Counted from the stretch's first letter, positions 1 through 9,986 are shown. The stretch is DNA of 64,000 nt from JAWKNZ01 sp041391425 (GCA_041391425.1 JAWKNZ010000002.1:248001-312000), one strand, 5' to 3'. Made by a program: numbers and translations. Notes: generated from the letters alone by a model not told the origin.

Positions 1-1
1 G

Positions 2-229
2 TTGTTTACTGAAATAGAGCCGCAGTTAGACTATATAGAAATAAAAGATGTTTTGATCCATAAGATTGAAACAGGAGACACCTTGTATGGAATATCAAAA
101 AAATATAAAGTCTCAGTAAATAAAATTTTGCAGGTAAACCCCAAATTATCTCCAAAACGGTTGCGGGTAGGAAAGCAAGTTGCTATTCCAATACCTGCGA
201 TTATTAGTAAAAAGAAAAGTATGTCTTAG
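2..229 (+). CDS. LysM-domain protein, probably 5' truncated by the window edge
   Basis: The frame is open to the first base of the window, so the true start probably lies upstream; the TTG at position 2 is only the first possible in-window start. Residues about 19-66 form one LysM module (IETGDTLYGISKKYKVS, then KILQVNPKL and the closing VGKQVAIPIP), the peptidoglycan/GlcNAc-binding fold. A short Lys-rich tail follows. With only this domain visible the enzyme or scaffold it belongs to cannot be named. The aminotransferase gene starts 15 bp downstream on the same strand. Confidence 0.75.
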   Translation: MFTEIEPQLDYIEIKDVLIHKIETGDTLYGISKKYKVSVNKILQVNPKLSPKRLRVGKQVAIPIPAIISKKKSMS

Positions 230-244
230 GTGGGTTAGAGTTCT

Positions 245-1396
245 ATGAAAGATCGAGAACCGTTTATTAAAGAGCGCCTATTTTGTCCAGGGCCTACGCC
301 TGTTCCAATTGAAGCAAAAATAGCTGCGGTTTCAAATTCCGTGTACCATCGAACAGAAGAATTTTTTTCGACTTTTTATCAGTGTCGGCAATTATTGGCA
401 CCGATTTTTGGTGGGGCTGGTTTGCCTTTAATCCTTACATCTTCTGGTACAGGAGCTATGGAAGCTGCTGTTGTTAACCTTACCCAAACCGAAGATGAAG
501 TTATTACTGTTACGGCTGGAAAATTTGGTGAGCGTTGGCATGATTTGACATCAGCATATGGTTGTAAGGTTCATACATTAGAGGTTGAGTGGGGATCTGC
601 ACCACGTGCTGAGCAAATTGTTGGGTTGCTCAAAAAACACCCAAAAACTAAAGCTATTTTTATTCATGCCAATGAAACTTCGACCGGAGTTTATTTTCCA
701 CTTGAAAAATTTCTAAAGGAAATTCGTAAGGAGTCAGACTGTTTAGTTGTAGTCGATGCTATTTCAGCTCTAGGTGCCCATGAAATGAGAATGGATGATT
801 GGAAAATAGACTGTGTGGTATCGGGGAGCCAGAAAGGATTTGGCATTCCTCCCGGGCTGTCTTTTATTGCATTGTCGGATCGTGCATGGCAACAGATTTC
901 AAAGAGGGAGAAATTTTATTTTGATCTAAAAAAGGAGGCTAAAGGCCAGGATAAGGGAGCTTCAGCCTTTACGCCTGCATCTAGTTTGATCGCAAGTCTA
1001 AGGGTGTCTTTAGATAAGTTGCATGAGTATGGCATTGCACAGGTTTTAGAACACCATAGGAATATGGCTCATGCCGTCCGTGATGGCATCCTTGCCTTGG
1101 GTTTAGATCTAGTGGTAAAAGAAAATTTTTCACATTCACTGACTTCGGTATGGGTTCCTCAAGGGATCGATGGCTCGCTTTTATTAAAATCTCTCAAAGA
1201 TAGGTATGGTGCGGTTTTTGCTGGTGGTCAAGAGAAGCTTAAAGGGCGTATTTTACGTTTTGCTCATTTAGGTTTTTCTGATCGTTTTGATGTTCTTTCG
1301 GGCATGGCTGCATTAGAGTTTGCTTTGAAGGATGTTGGGTATCAATTCGATGTTGGAGCTGGAGTCACTGCTTTAATGAAGTCTTTAACTCAGTAA
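245..1396 (+). CDS. Class V PLP aminotransferase (alanine-glyoxylate / serine-pyruvate type)
   Basis: 383 aa, the normal length for the alanine-glyoxylate/serine-pyruvate aminotransferase branch of fold-type I PLP enzymes. Visible marks: FCPGPTPVP near the N-terminus (residues 13-21), the PLP phosphate loop SSGTGAMEA (66-74), the ring-contacting Asp in VVVDAISALG (D171), and the Schiff-base lysine in SGSQKGFGIPPG (K197). Substrates in this branch include alanine/glyoxylate, serine/pyruvate and phosphonopyruvate-like compounds; the sequence alone does not choose between them. It is a cytoplasmic enzyme. It lies 15 bp after the LysM gene, and shikimate kinase follows after a 200-bp gap, so it is probably not in the T2SS operon. 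Confidence 0.88.
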   Translation: MKDREPFIKERLFCPGPTPVPIEAKIAAVSNSVYHRTEEFFSTFYQCRQLLAPIFGGAGLPLILTSSGTGAMEAAVVNLTQTEDEVITVTAGKFGERWHDLTSAYGCKVHTLEVEWGSAPRAEQIVGLLKKHPKTKAIFIHANETSTGVYFPLEKFLKEIRKESDCLVVVDAISALGAHEMRMDDWKIDCVVSGSQKGFGIPPGLSFIALSDRAWQQISKREKFYFDLKKEAKGQDKGASAFTPASSLIASLRVSLDKLHEYGIAQVLEHHRNMAHAVRDGILALGLDLVVKENFSHSLTSVWVPQGIDGSLLLKSLKDRYGAVFAGGQEKLKGRILRFAHLGFSDRFDVLSGMAALEFALKDVGYQFDVGAGVTALMKSLTQ

Positions 1397-1597
1397 TAAA
1401 CAAATGTCCAAAGAAATGGCATGATGTTTTTTTTTGAAGGAAGTTAAGAAGTTTTTGCCTACAACCCTTCTGGCTCGTTATCTATAGGCATACGCAATTA
1501 TCCGATTTTCAATACCTTTTAGTCATGAACTGGTGTAAAATAGATCTTATCAATTCTATAATTGTGAGACATTCTATAAATATGATTAGAGGGACTG

Positions 1598-2272
1598 GTG
1601 GCTGGCGTTGACGATGACCAAAGCGTCGAGGATACAGAGTCTTATAATGAGACACATGAAGATAGCGCGGAAAAGAAAACTGTAAACAAATCATATTCTA
1701 ATAAGCGGACAAATATTATTCTTGTTGGCTTGCCAGGTTGTGGAAAATCCAGCACTGGCTGGTTGCTGGCTAAGCAGATGGGGCTCGGCTTTTTTGACAC
1801 CGATGAATGGATTGTCAGTCTTTCTAGGAAGCCGATTGTTGAGATTTTTAAAAATGAAGGTGAATCGGGCTTTCGTAAATACGAAGAGCAAGTTGTGAAA
1901 TTCATCTCTAACATCCAAAATCATGTGATTTCTATTGGCGGTGGCTTACTAGAAAGTGATGAAAATTGGAAAATCCTTGAGTCACGAGGTCGTCTTGTTT
2001 ATCTCAACTGTTCTTTAGCGGAACTCTCAAGAAGACTTACTGTTGATCCGCAGCTAAGCGGGCTGAAGAGCAGGCCTCTTTTAGCTGATTTAGCCGATGT
2101 AACAGACAAAGAAATTAGGGAGCAACGGTTGACCGAAAGGTTGGCTATTTTGTTAAGCAGGAGAAAAGAGCGCTTTCTTGCTTCTGAATGCATCGTCGGT
2201 AGTGATTACTCGACAGCAGAATGTGATGCTTTTAAGGTGCAAGCTTGCCTTCAAAAGTTACAAAATTTTTGA
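1598..2272 (+). CDS. aroK: Shikimate kinase with an N-terminal extension
   Basis: Phosphorylates shikimate at O3 using ATP (fifth step of the chorismate pathway). Residues 39-224 carry the family marks: Walker A GLPGCGKSS (44-52), the shikimate-binding DTD (67-69), the GGG loop in ISIGGGLL (114-116) and the lid arginine in SRPLL (R159). The first ~38 residues are acidic/polar and not part of the fold, making the protein longer (224 aa) than the usual ~170-190. Start is GTG with an AGAGGG ribosome-binding site at 1587-1593; an internal start nearer the kinase core is possible. The T2SS operon begins 47 bp downstream, so co-transcription is possible. Confidence 0.9.
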   Translation: MAGVDDDQSVEDTESYNETHEDSAEKKTVNKSYSNKRTNIILVGLPGCGKSSTGWLLAKQMGLGFFDTDEWIVSLSRKPIVEIFKNEGESGFRKYEEQVVKFISNIQNHVISIGGGLLESDENWKILESRGRLVYLNCSLAELSRRLTVDPQLSGLKSRPLLADLADVTDKEIREQRLTERLAILLSRRKERFLASECIVGSDYSTAECDAFKVQACLQKLQNF

Positions 2273-2319
2273 TTGTGAAGTACTAAAATATATAGGAATA
2301 GGCGAGTTATACTGATACC

Positions 2320-3303
2320 ATGCTGGGCAAAATTTCTATAAAAGATGAAAATTTGAACTTTTTGTTGGGCTTACCATGGAAAGGAATGGTAATCGTCCTT
2401 TCTCTAGCTTTTGCATCTGCCACTATTCTTTCGATTTTTATTGGGAAGTTTATACTACCCAATCAATCTATAAAACGCACGACAGTACAACAAAATAGTG
2501 TTTTTACTCCAGCGTTGCAAGCTTCTTTGAATCGTACCGAAATAAAAAGTATAGTAACCAGGAATATTTTTAATGCCGAAGGAAAAACTGGCGAAGAAAC
2601 ACCTGACCCTAATGCTGTCAAAAAGAACTTGGGTGGTGATGCTGTTGAAACCACACTCCCGCTAAAGTTGCAGGGAGTTATCTTTGGTGGTGATCCAAAT
2701 TCTGGTATCGCTCTTGTAGAAGATACTACTCAAAAATCAATAAATAGCTTTATGGTTGGGGACACAATTGCTTCAGCTGCTACGGTAATGCAGATTTTCG
2801 AGGATCGGATAATTATTGATCATGATGGCTCGAAGGAATTTTTGAAGTTGATTCAGCCTGAATTAGTACGGACTAGAAGAAAAAAGACTGCGGCTAATAA
2901 GTCGGTTAAATCTGGATTGTCCCCTATTGCGGTAAAGCCTCCACCGGACACATATAAAGAGGAGGGATTTGAACGTAGCAAAGAAAAGATTGTAATGTCT
3001 TCTTCCTTTAAGCAGCGTATGCTAAGTGGCGACTTTGCCAAAGTTTTGCAAGATGCCAAGGCAGAGCCTAATATGGTAGGCAAGGAATTAGTCGGATTTC
3101 GATTAACCAGAATTCGGCAAGATTCCATCTATGAAAAATCAGGGTTGCGTAACGGTGATATCATTACTGAGGTAAACGGCATACCCTTGAGTGACACTGG
3201 GCAAGCAATAAATACACTACGCTCTCTGAAAAATGAAAGTTTTATCGAGATACGTGTTAATAGGAACGGATCTTTTTTTAATATTTCTATTGAAGTTCGT
3301 TAA
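2320..3303 (+). CDS. gspC: Type II secretion GspC-like inner-membrane protein A (with PDZ domain)
   Basis: 327 aa, GspC architecture: short cytoplasmic N-terminus, one membrane helix (about residues 18-43), a periplasmic homology region (ITRNIFN-like motif at VTRNIFNAEG, then a beta-rich core around residues 105-180 with GVIFGG and FMVGDTI), and a C-terminal PDZ domain with SGLRNGDIITEVNG. GspC links the inner-membrane platform to the N0 domain of the secretin and helps choose cargo. It opens the T2SS gene run. A second gene of the same architecture starts 16 bp downstream, which is unusual. Confidence 0.87.
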   Translation: MLGKISIKDENLNFLLGLPWKGMVIVLSLAFASATILSIFIGKFILPNQSIKRTTVQQNSVFTPALQASLNRTEIKSIVTRNIFNAEGKTGEETPDPNAVKKNLGGDAVETTLPLKLQGVIFGGDPNSGIALVEDTTQKSINSFMVGDTIASAATVMQIFEDRIIIDHDGSKEFLKLIQPELVRTRRKKTAANKSVKSGLSPIAVKPPPDTYKEEGFERSKEKIVMSSSFKQRMLSGDFAKVLQDAKAEPNMVGKELVGFRLTRIRQDSIYEKSGLRNGDIITEVNGIPLSDTGQAINTLRSLKNESFIEIRVNRNGSFFNISIEVR

Positions 3304-3319
3304 TTCTGAGGTAGGCGAA

Positions 3320-4363
3320 GTGATAAAGGATAAGAAATCGATATCAAGCATCTTTACCTCAGATTTTATGCAGGAGCTAAAAAAATTTTTACTGGCACGT
3401 AAAAATATTGCATTTAAAGTATTTGCGGTTTTTTTGGCTTCATATGGTGCGGCAGCAATTGCCTCGTCCTTATTGGTTAATTTATTGATGGGCCAAATCA
3501 TTGACTCGTCCAAGAAGGCTTCTGTTAGGGTAAATTCTTCACCTAGCTCGGTATCGATGCGTAAAAGTGATAGTATTAATTATGTAACGATGCGTCGTGC
3601 GGTTTTGGAAAGAAATATTTTTAATTCGACTGGCGAATTTCCAGATGAAACGGTTCCAGAAGATGATCAGCAAGATAAAGGAAAAAAAGTATTTGATCCA
3701 CACGCAAAATGTCAAAAATCGAGTTTAAATTTATCTTTACTTGGGACTATTTTTTTAGGAAGTGAAACGACATCATTAGCGACTTTAAAGGAGTCTGGAT
3801 ATAGTGATGCTGATATCTATAAAGCCGGTGATTATATAATTGGCAATGACGAAGCGCAAGTGGTTGCAGTTTTACGTAAAAGAGTAGTTATTAACAATCA
3901 AGGAGTTAAGGAGTGCATTGAGATTGAAGAAAAAGAAGTAGGAACTTCATCTTTGTCCTATGATCCTTCGGTTGTTGCAAATAAGAGTAGTGATCCTTTT
4001 AACAATCAGTCTAAGCCTTTAGGAGCTGAAACGGATGGTGGTTGTGTGACTTTAACAGGTACTTTTGTTGAAGGTGAGTTGGGTGAAGGTTTTAGTAAAG
4101 TTATCACTTCAGCGAGGTTGGTGCCTAATATGGAAAATAATGCTGTCAGTGGATTTAAAATTTTTGCAATTAATAAGTCCAGCCTGTTTGGCAAGGTTGG
4201 ATTTAAAGATGGCGATATTATTACTCAAGTTAATGATGTTAGCCTTAAGCAGCCAGAACAAGGTTTCGCCCTATATGAAGCATTTCAAAATGAAAGAGAG
4301 ATTAATATTCATGTCATGAGAGGTGGTAAAACCCCTCAAACGTTGTGTGTTAGGATTAAGTAA
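3320..4363 (+). CDS. gspC: Type II secretion GspC-like inner-membrane protein B (tandem paralogue)
   Basis: Same layout as the preceding gene: membrane helix at about residues 38-62 of the 347-aa product, an RAVLERNIFN segment equivalent to the VTRNIFN of the first copy, a beta-rich homology region (LSLLGTIFLGSET, YKAGDYIIGNDEAQVV), and a C-terminal PDZ with GFKDGDIITQVND. The open frame extends back to 3233, overlapping the upstream gene by 71 bp, but the GTG at 3320 has GAGG at 3308-3311 at good spacing and avoids the overlap, so I chose it. The copies are diverged, so this is an old duplication. It could give two subtypes of platform or cargo adaptor; that is inference. Confidence 0.83.
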   Translation: MIKDKKSISSIFTSDFMQELKKFLLARKNIAFKVFAVFLASYGAAAIASSLLVNLLMGQIIDSSKKASVRVNSSPSSVSMRKSDSINYVTMRRAVLERNIFNSTGEFPDETVPEDDQQDKGKKVFDPHAKCQKSSLNLSLLGTIFLGSETTSLATLKESGYSDADIYKAGDYIIGNDEAQVVAVLRKRVVINNQGVKECIEIEEKEVGTSSLSYDPSVVANKSSDPFNNQSKPLGAETDGGCVTLTGTFVEGELGEGFSKVITSARLVPNMENNAVSGFKIFAINKSSLFGKVGFKDGDIITQVNDVSLKQPEQGFALYEAFQNEREINIHVMRGGKTPQTLCVRIK

Positions 4364-4443
4364 AAGCAGCCTGGCGTATTTGGTTAGATTAGCTTTAAAA
4401 ATGTAAAAATAATACTCAAACAAAATTTTGTGGAGTCTTAACG

Positions 4444-6879
4444 ATGAAATTAAGTCTATGGCTAAAGACCTTCTTCTTTGCTAATGCGGCTGCGGTGTGC
4501 ATGTATAATGCAGCGATAGCTCAAGAGGCTTCGACAGCAAATCCAGATTTGCCACCTGCTGAGGGCTTAGAGGCACCTGATAAAGAACCAGAGGCTGCTC
4601 CTCCACCAGACAAGGTGCCTCCGACAAAAAAAGGAGCGAGTGCTATTCCTGCTGGGCAGGAGCTTGTCAACATGGATTTCCCAGAGTTAACAGATATTAG
4701 AGATATTATTAAGGCGGTATCACTGTGGACAGGAAAGAATGTGATATTAGACCGTAACGTAAATGGTAAAGTGCAGATTATTTCTCCGCAAAAAGTAACA
4801 AAAGAAGAAGCTTATCAAGCTTTTTTATCGGCTTTAAATATAGTGGGACTGACTACAGTTGAAACAGGTAAAGTTATTAAAATTTTGCCGGTTAGAACCG
4901 CTGTAAAAGGGAACTTGAAGACGTTTTTGGGTTCGTCTTGGACACCTCGTACAGATGAAATTATTACCCAGATTGTACCTTTAAAATATGTTGATGCAAA
5001 AACAATTCAATCAAACCTATCACGTATTGTTTCTTCAAACTCTTTGATTGCTTATGAACCTACGAATACGCTTATTATTAGCGACAGTGGTTATAAAGTA
5101 AGGCGTGTTCTAGATATTTTAGAGCTTTTAGATGTGCAGGGACAGCAGCCACAGATTGCAATCGTACCAATCAAGTATTCGGATGCAAAATCGATTGCAG
5201 ATCGTCTTAAGGAAATTTTTCAAGCATCGCAAAGTAAAACTCGTAAAGAAACATACCATTCTTATAAAGTGCTTACAGATGACAGAACAAATTCTGTCGT
5301 AGTATTTGGGCCACCGCGGACGATTAAGGATATTAAAGCATTAGTTAAGAAATTTGATACTCCAGTAACTGACCCATCTACGCAAGCAAGCATTCATGTG
5401 CGTCCTTTAGATTATGCCGATGCTAAGAAATTGGCTACCACCTTGTCGAATTTAGCCTCCTCGGGAAATCGTAATAATAATCTTAGGCGTCCGCCCCTAA
5501 GAAGTACCCCACAAAGTAATGGGACGGCAAGTAGCGAGCCTGCTTTGGCTGACTTAGGAGATGGAGTCAAGATTACAGCTGATGAATCATCAAATTCTCT
5601 TTTAATAACTGGGAGCCGGTCTGCATATGAGGCCGTGAATTCAATCATTAGAAAGTTAGATATTAGGCGTAGCCAGGTTTTTGTTGAAGCAGATATTTTA
5701 GATATTATTGCAGACAATGGTTTTGGCTTTGGCACTTCAATTTTCGCAGGCTTAGGCTCGCAAAATGGAGCAAAGGCAATTACAGCTTGGGAGGCTGAAA
5801 GTTTAGGGCCTCTGATTATTTCCCAAGCAAAGGGAGATTCTAAGTCTAGTAGTGATTTAGCGAGTGTAGCCGGTGCCTTTGCATCTGATATGACAATCGG
5901 GATTTTATCGGCGAAAGAAGTAAATATTCCAGGTTTAGGTTCTTTTTCTCCAGGTGCTCTGATCAAGATGATAAAGACAGATTCAAATACGAAAGTCTTA
6001 TCGTCTCCTCATATCCTAACTTCTAATAATGAAGAAGCCACGATAACTGTTGGCGAAGCTATTTATTTTTCTTCTTCACAAGTAAGTGGTACTACGGGGG
6101 TTTCTATTCCTAAGGTAGAAAAAGTTGATGGGGACTTAACTTTGAAAATAAAGCCAAATATTAGCCATTCAAGTTATATCACTTTGAATATTGATTTAGA
6201 ATCAAGCTCGTTAGGTCCTATTAATTCAATTACTAAGCTTCCTTCGGTTAATAAACGTAAGTCGAATCAGATAGTCACTGCTAGAAATGGACAAACTATT
6301 GTTATTTCTGGTTTGGTGACAAATAGAGAATTAGAGTCATTTAAAAAGATTCCACTTCTGGGTGATATTCCAATTCTGGGTTGGCTTTTTAGAAATTCTA
6401 CAATTAAAAGTATCCGTAGTAACTTAGCAATCTTTTTAACACCACACGTGATACATGGAGCTGAGGATTTAGCCTCCATTTACAAGATTAAACTGAAGGA
6501 AAGAGATGAGCTTCTTAAAGGTATGTATGGAAAATCGGGGGTTGAAGATGAGTTCTATGCAAAATTACCGACCGAAGCAGACGGCGCGTATAGGCCAACA
6601 CCGCTTGATAAAGATGAACAAGAACGTATAAATAAATATCGGCGAGAAACCTATGAGGATATGGGCTATGGTAATATGGTGAAATTTTTGGATACCTCTG
6701 CTCCGAGGAACGACGAATCTACTATCCCACTTCCCATGACTTCCGGTGATGGAGGGGGTGATGCTGTAATCCCATCAGATAATGGAGCACAGATTCCTTC
6801 TGATCCTATTGAGCCACCAGAGCCTGTTGAGCCACCAGAGCCTGTTGAACCAACAATTCCGAGTGATGAGGGCAATTAA
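4444..6879 (+). CDS. gspD: Type II secretion outer-membrane secretin GspD
   Basis: Forms the outer-membrane channel of the T2SS. 811 aa: Sec signal peptide ending at about AIA26|QE, a Pro/Glu/Ala linker, N0 domain (about 70-160), three repeated KH-like N1-N3 domains (IVPLKYVDAKTI, IVPIKYSDAKSI and HVRPLDYADAKKL open them), then the secretin beta-barrel. The family signature near its end is IPLLGDIPILGWLF followed by LAIFLTPHVI. The last ~50 residues are a Pro/Glu tail with two exact EPVEPP-type repeats, where a pilotin-binding S domain often sits, so pilotin use is unclear. ATG at 4444 has GGAG about 10 bp upstream. Its stop overlaps the gspE start by 1 bp. Confidence 0.96.
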   Translation: MKLSLWLKTFFFANAAAVCMYNAAIAQEASTANPDLPPAEGLEAPDKEPEAAPPPDKVPPTKKGASAIPAGQELVNMDFPELTDIRDIIKAVSLWTGKNVILDRNVNGKVQIISPQKVTKEEAYQAFLSALNIVGLTTVETGKVIKILPVRTAVKGNLKTFLGSSWTPRTDEIITQIVPLKYVDAKTIQSNLSRIVSSNSLIAYEPTNTLIISDSGYKVRRVLDILELLDVQGQQPQIAIVPIKYSDAKSIADRLKEIFQASQSKTRKETYHSYKVLTDDRTNSVVVFGPPRTIKDIKALVKKFDTPVTDPSTQASIHVRPLDYADAKKLATTLSNLASSGNRNNNLRRPPLRSTPQSNGTASSEPALADLGDGVKITADESSNSLLITGSRSAYEAVNSIIRKLDIRRSQVFVEADILDIIADNGFGFGTSIFAGLGSQNGAKAITAWEAESLGPLIISQAKGDSKSSSDLASVAGAFASDMTIGILSAKEVNIPGLGSFSPGALIKMIKTDSNTKVLSSPHILTSNNEEATITVGEAIYFSSSQVSGTTGVSIPKVEKVDGDLTLKIKPNISHSSYITLNIDLESSSLGPINSITKLPSVNKRKSNQIVTARNGQTIVISGLVTNRELESFKKIPLLGDIPILGWLFRNSTIKSIRSNLAIFLTPHVIHGAEDLASIYKIKLKERDELLKGMYGKSGVEDEFYAKLPTEADGAYRPTPLDKDEQERINKYRRETYEDMGYGNMVKFLDTSAPRNDESTIPLPMTSGDGGGDAVIPSDNGAQIPSDPIEPPEPVEPPEPVEPTIPSDEGN

Positions 6880-8708
6880 TGGAAGAAGATTTTGAAAAAA
6901 CATCTTCCCCTGATACTGCTGTTGAGCTAACAGGCACGGAGACAGATGAAAATCCGAAATGGAGCAACTTGCCGACCGTTTCGTTTAGAAAATTGCAGAG
7001 AAAAACATTAGGGGAGATCTTAGTTGAATCTTCTACTATCACTGAAGAGCAGCTTAAAGAAGCTTTAGTTCTTCAACAAGAACGAGATGGACAAAAGCTA
7101 GGACAAATTCTTGTTAATCAAGAGTATATCAGTGAAGAAGATATGCTAAGAGCTTTGGCCTTTCAGTTAGATTTACCATATTATGATAAACTACCTGTGA
7201 ATGATATCGATGCAGCATTGATAGACAATATTCCTATTCAATTTTGTAGAGACAATAAAATTTTGCCAGTCGCAAAAGATGATTTTAATGTTACAGTCGC
7301 AGTTGCTGATCCGTTGAATATTTTTCCTCTAGATGATTTACGGCTAATATTATCGACTAATATTAATATGATAGTTAGCTCTCCTTCGGTTATCCAAAAT
7401 AGTATCAATCGAGTCTTTGAAAGGTCCCAAGACGCTTCGCAAAAAGCTATCGATGATTTGGAAGCGCCAGAGATTGGTGATGAAGATCTTGAGGAAACGC
7501 GAGACTTACTTGAAGCCTCTGATGATGAAAAGCCTATCATTCGTCTAGTGAATGGTTTGTTGGCACGTGCAGTAAAAGAGAAAGCTTCAGATATTCATAT
7601 TGAACCTTACGAAGCAGAAATCGTAGTTCGTTTTAGGATAGATGGAACTTTGCATGATACGATGCAAGTGCCTAAGAGAGCCCTTGGTTCAATTGTTTCT
7701 AGGATTAAGATTATCGGTAAATTGAATATTGCCGAAAAACGAGTCCCGCAAGATGGTCGGATTAGCATAAAAGTTGCAGGGAAAGATATTGATGTGCGGC
7801 TTTCGGTATTACCTACGGCATATGGCGAGCGTATCGTTATGCGTCTTCTTGACAAATCGCAAGGAACCAAACGTTTGGATCAGATGGGAATGGATCCGAA
7901 AGTGTATTCTCAGTGGACAAGATTGATTGAAAAGAAGCATGGAATTATTCTTGTGACCGGTCCTACAGGTTCTGGTAAGTCGACATTGCTTTATGCTAGT
8001 GTGACTCATATTAATACGACTGATATTAATATTCTTACTATTGAAGAGCCTGTCGAATATAAGCTACCTGGTATAGGCCAAATCGATGTTAAAAATAAAA
8101 TTGGATTGACTTTTGCCGAGGGCTTGCGTGCAATTTTGAGGCAGGATCCAAATGTTATTATGATTGGAGAAATTAGGGACTCCGAAACTGCTGGAATTGC
8201 AATCCAGTCTTCTATGACAGGTCACTTGGTGTTATCAACTTTGCATACAAATGATAGCGCTTCTTCAGTCACACGTTTAGGTGATTTAGGAATTCAGCCT
8301 TTTCAAATTGCATCAACGTTATTAGGTGTTATGGCCACACGTTTGATGCGAACATTATGTAAAAGTTGCCGAGAGCCTTATCCACCAACGAAGGTGGAAT
8401 TGGATGTTCTTGGAATTAATGAAAAAGAGCTAGCAGGCAGAAAGATTTATAGACCCGGGCCAGGTTGTGATTCTTGTCTTGGACAGTCTTATATTGGAAG
8501 GGTTGCAATTCACGAGCTATTGGTTATCGATGATGACATTAAGGAACAAATATTAAAGTCGCAGGATGCTAATGCTATTAAGAAAATAGCGCGAGAAAAA
8601 GGTATGCTTTCGCTACGAGATTCAGCTTTATCGAAAGTGTTAGAGGGTATTACTTCGTTAGAGGAAGCCGTAACTTCAACCCAGGTAGAGGAGCTTGAGG
8701 GGGATTGA
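6879..8708 (+). CDS. gspE: Type II secretion ATPase GspE
   Basis: Cytoplasmic hexameric ATPase that drives pseudopilus assembly. 609 aa: two MshEN/GspE N-terminal modules (about 40-180), an N2 domain (about 218-330) and the RecA-like core with Walker A GPTGSGKS (361-368), Asp box TIEEPVEY, Walker B VIMIGEIRDSETA, and His box STLHTNDS. The Zn-binding tetracysteine typical of GspE/PilB is present as CKSC (494-497) and CDSC (530-533). Its ATG overlaps the gspD stop (TAATG), indicating translational coupling, and gspF follows after 57 bp. Confidence 0.97.
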   Translation: MEEDFEKTSSPDTAVELTGTETDENPKWSNLPTVSFRKLQRKTLGEILVESSTITEEQLKEALVLQQERDGQKLGQILVNQEYISEEDMLRALAFQLDLPYYDKLPVNDIDAALIDNIPIQFCRDNKILPVAKDDFNVTVAVADPLNIFPLDDLRLILSTNINMIVSSPSVIQNSINRVFERSQDASQKAIDDLEAPEIGDEDLEETRDLLEASDDEKPIIRLVNGLLARAVKEKASDIHIEPYEAEIVVRFRIDGTLHDTMQVPKRALGSIVSRIKIIGKLNIAEKRVPQDGRISIKVAGKDIDVRLSVLPTAYGERIVMRLLDKSQGTKRLDQMGMDPKVYSQWTRLIEKKHGIILVTGPTGSGKSTLLYASVTHINTTDINILTIEEPVEYKLPGIGQIDVKNKIGLTFAEGLRAILRQDPNVIMIGEIRDSETAGIAIQSSMTGHLVLSTLHTNDSASSVTRLGDLGIQPFQIASTLLGVMATRLMRTLCKSCREPYPPTKVELDVLGINEKELAGRKIYRPGPGCDSCLGQSYIGRVAIHELLVIDDDIKEQILKSQDANAIKKIAREKGMLSLRDSALSKVLEGITSLEEAVTSTQVEELEGD

Positions 8709-8765
8709 AGGCTGAATCATTTGTTTTTAGTGTTATTTTGAAATGGAATAATTTTTGAGGTTTTT

Positions 8766-9986
8766 GTGCCAATATTTGTCTACAAAGGCTACGAGTCTAA
8801 AACGGGTAAAAACTGCAAGGGGAAAATAGAAGCAGTTTCGCTACGTGAAGCTCGTCAAAGACTTAAAACTCGCGAAAAAATTATCGTTTCTGATATTAAA
8901 GAAGAGACAAATAAGGCGAAAAAGAGTGGCAGCAGCGGTAAATCCAAGACTAAAGTTAAACTTACAGATTTAGCAATAATGACAAGGCAATTTGCAACAT
9001 TACAACAGGCGCATGTGCCGCTTGATGAATCTTTAAAAGCTCTTGTTGGTCAGGTGGAAAACGCTGTTCTTGGCAATGCTTTGTCATCTGTAAAAGATAT
9101 GATTCAAGAGGGCAAGTCTTTAGGGGATTCCACGAAAGAATTTCCTGGTATTTTTAACCGGTTATTCACCAATATGGTGCACGCCGGGGAGCAGTCAGGC
9201 ACGCTGGGACTGGTTCTGGAGCGACTTGCCGATTTTATGGAGTACCAAGTTAAAGTACGTGGGCAAGTTTTTAGCGCTTTATCTTATCCTGCTTTAATGA
9301 TCGGTGCGTCATTTCTTATTATAGGGTATCTGTTTGTCAGTGTGGTGCCAAAGCTACAAAAGGTTTTTGATAGCTTAAAGGTTACGCTGCCATGGTATAC
9401 AAAGACCTTAATACAGTTTTCTGAGTTTATTCAAAGTTATTGGTATTTGCTTCTTATTGGTGTGGTGCTGATATATTTTGCCTTCAAAAGCTGGTATAGT
9501 TCTGATAAGGGACGACTAAAGTTTGACCGTTTTATTTTAGGTGTCCCGGTTTTTGGCCCGATAATCATGAGGGTCAATGTGTCAGGATTTACTCGTACTT
9601 TGTCGACACTATTGGGTTCTGGTGTGCCTATTATTTCGGCTTTGGAAATTACGAAAAATACCATTGGTAATAGGATTATATCAGATGTTGTGGAGGCAGC
9701 TCGAATTGCTGTTCAAGAAGGAGAGAGTTTAGGTCAGGTAATCGAGAGAAGCGGTGAATTTCCTTCTTTGGTAACCCATATGATAAAGACCGGAGAGAAA
9801 ACAGGTGAGCTAGAAACTATGCTTAACCACGTTGCAATAGCATATGATGCGGAGGTTGAGCGTAAAATTTCATCAATGATTGCGATGATTGAGCCTGCGA
9901 TGATTATTGTTATGGGTGCGATTGTCGTCGTTGTTGTTGTTGCGATGTTGGTGCCTATGCTTTCAGTGATGAGTCAAATGCGATAA
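8766..9986 (+). CDS. gspF: Type II secretion inner-membrane platform protein GspF
   Basis: 406 aa, the standard GspF/PilC length. Two T2SSF helical domains (about 70-190 and 275-400) separated by the central membrane region. Predicted membrane helices are near residues 170-192, 222-244 and 375-400. Diagnostic motifs are MTRQFATLQQAHVPL and its internal repeat VSGFTRTLSTLLGSGVPI, and the twin glycine segments GEQSGTLG and GEKTGELE. It sits between GspE and the pseudopilins and transmits ATPase movement to them. Start is GTG with GAGG about 5 bp upstream; no better start is visible. Confidence 0.95.
   Translation: MPIFVYKGYESKTGKNCKGKIEAVSLREARQRLKTREKIIVSDIKEETNKAKKSGSSGKSKTKVKLTDLAIMTRQFATLQQAHVPLDESLKALVGQVENAVLGNALSSVKDMIQEGKSLGDSTKEFPGIFNRLFTNMVHAGEQSGTLGLVLERLADFMEYQVKVRGQVFSALSYPALMIGASFLIIGYLFVSVVPKLQKVFDSLKVTLPWYTKTLIQFSEFIQSYWYLLLIGVVLIYFAFKSWYSSDKGRLKFDRFILGVPVFGPIIMRVNVSGFTRTLSTLLGSGVPIISALEITKNTIGNRIISDVVEAARIAVQEGESLGQVIERSGEFPSLVTHMIKTGEKTGELETMLNHVAIAYDAEVERKISSMIAMIEPAMIIVMGAIVVVVVVAMLVPMLSVMSQMR

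Noticed and set aside
5412..5966. 184-codon minus-strand frame
   Set aside because: Antisense to gspD and explained by its codon use.
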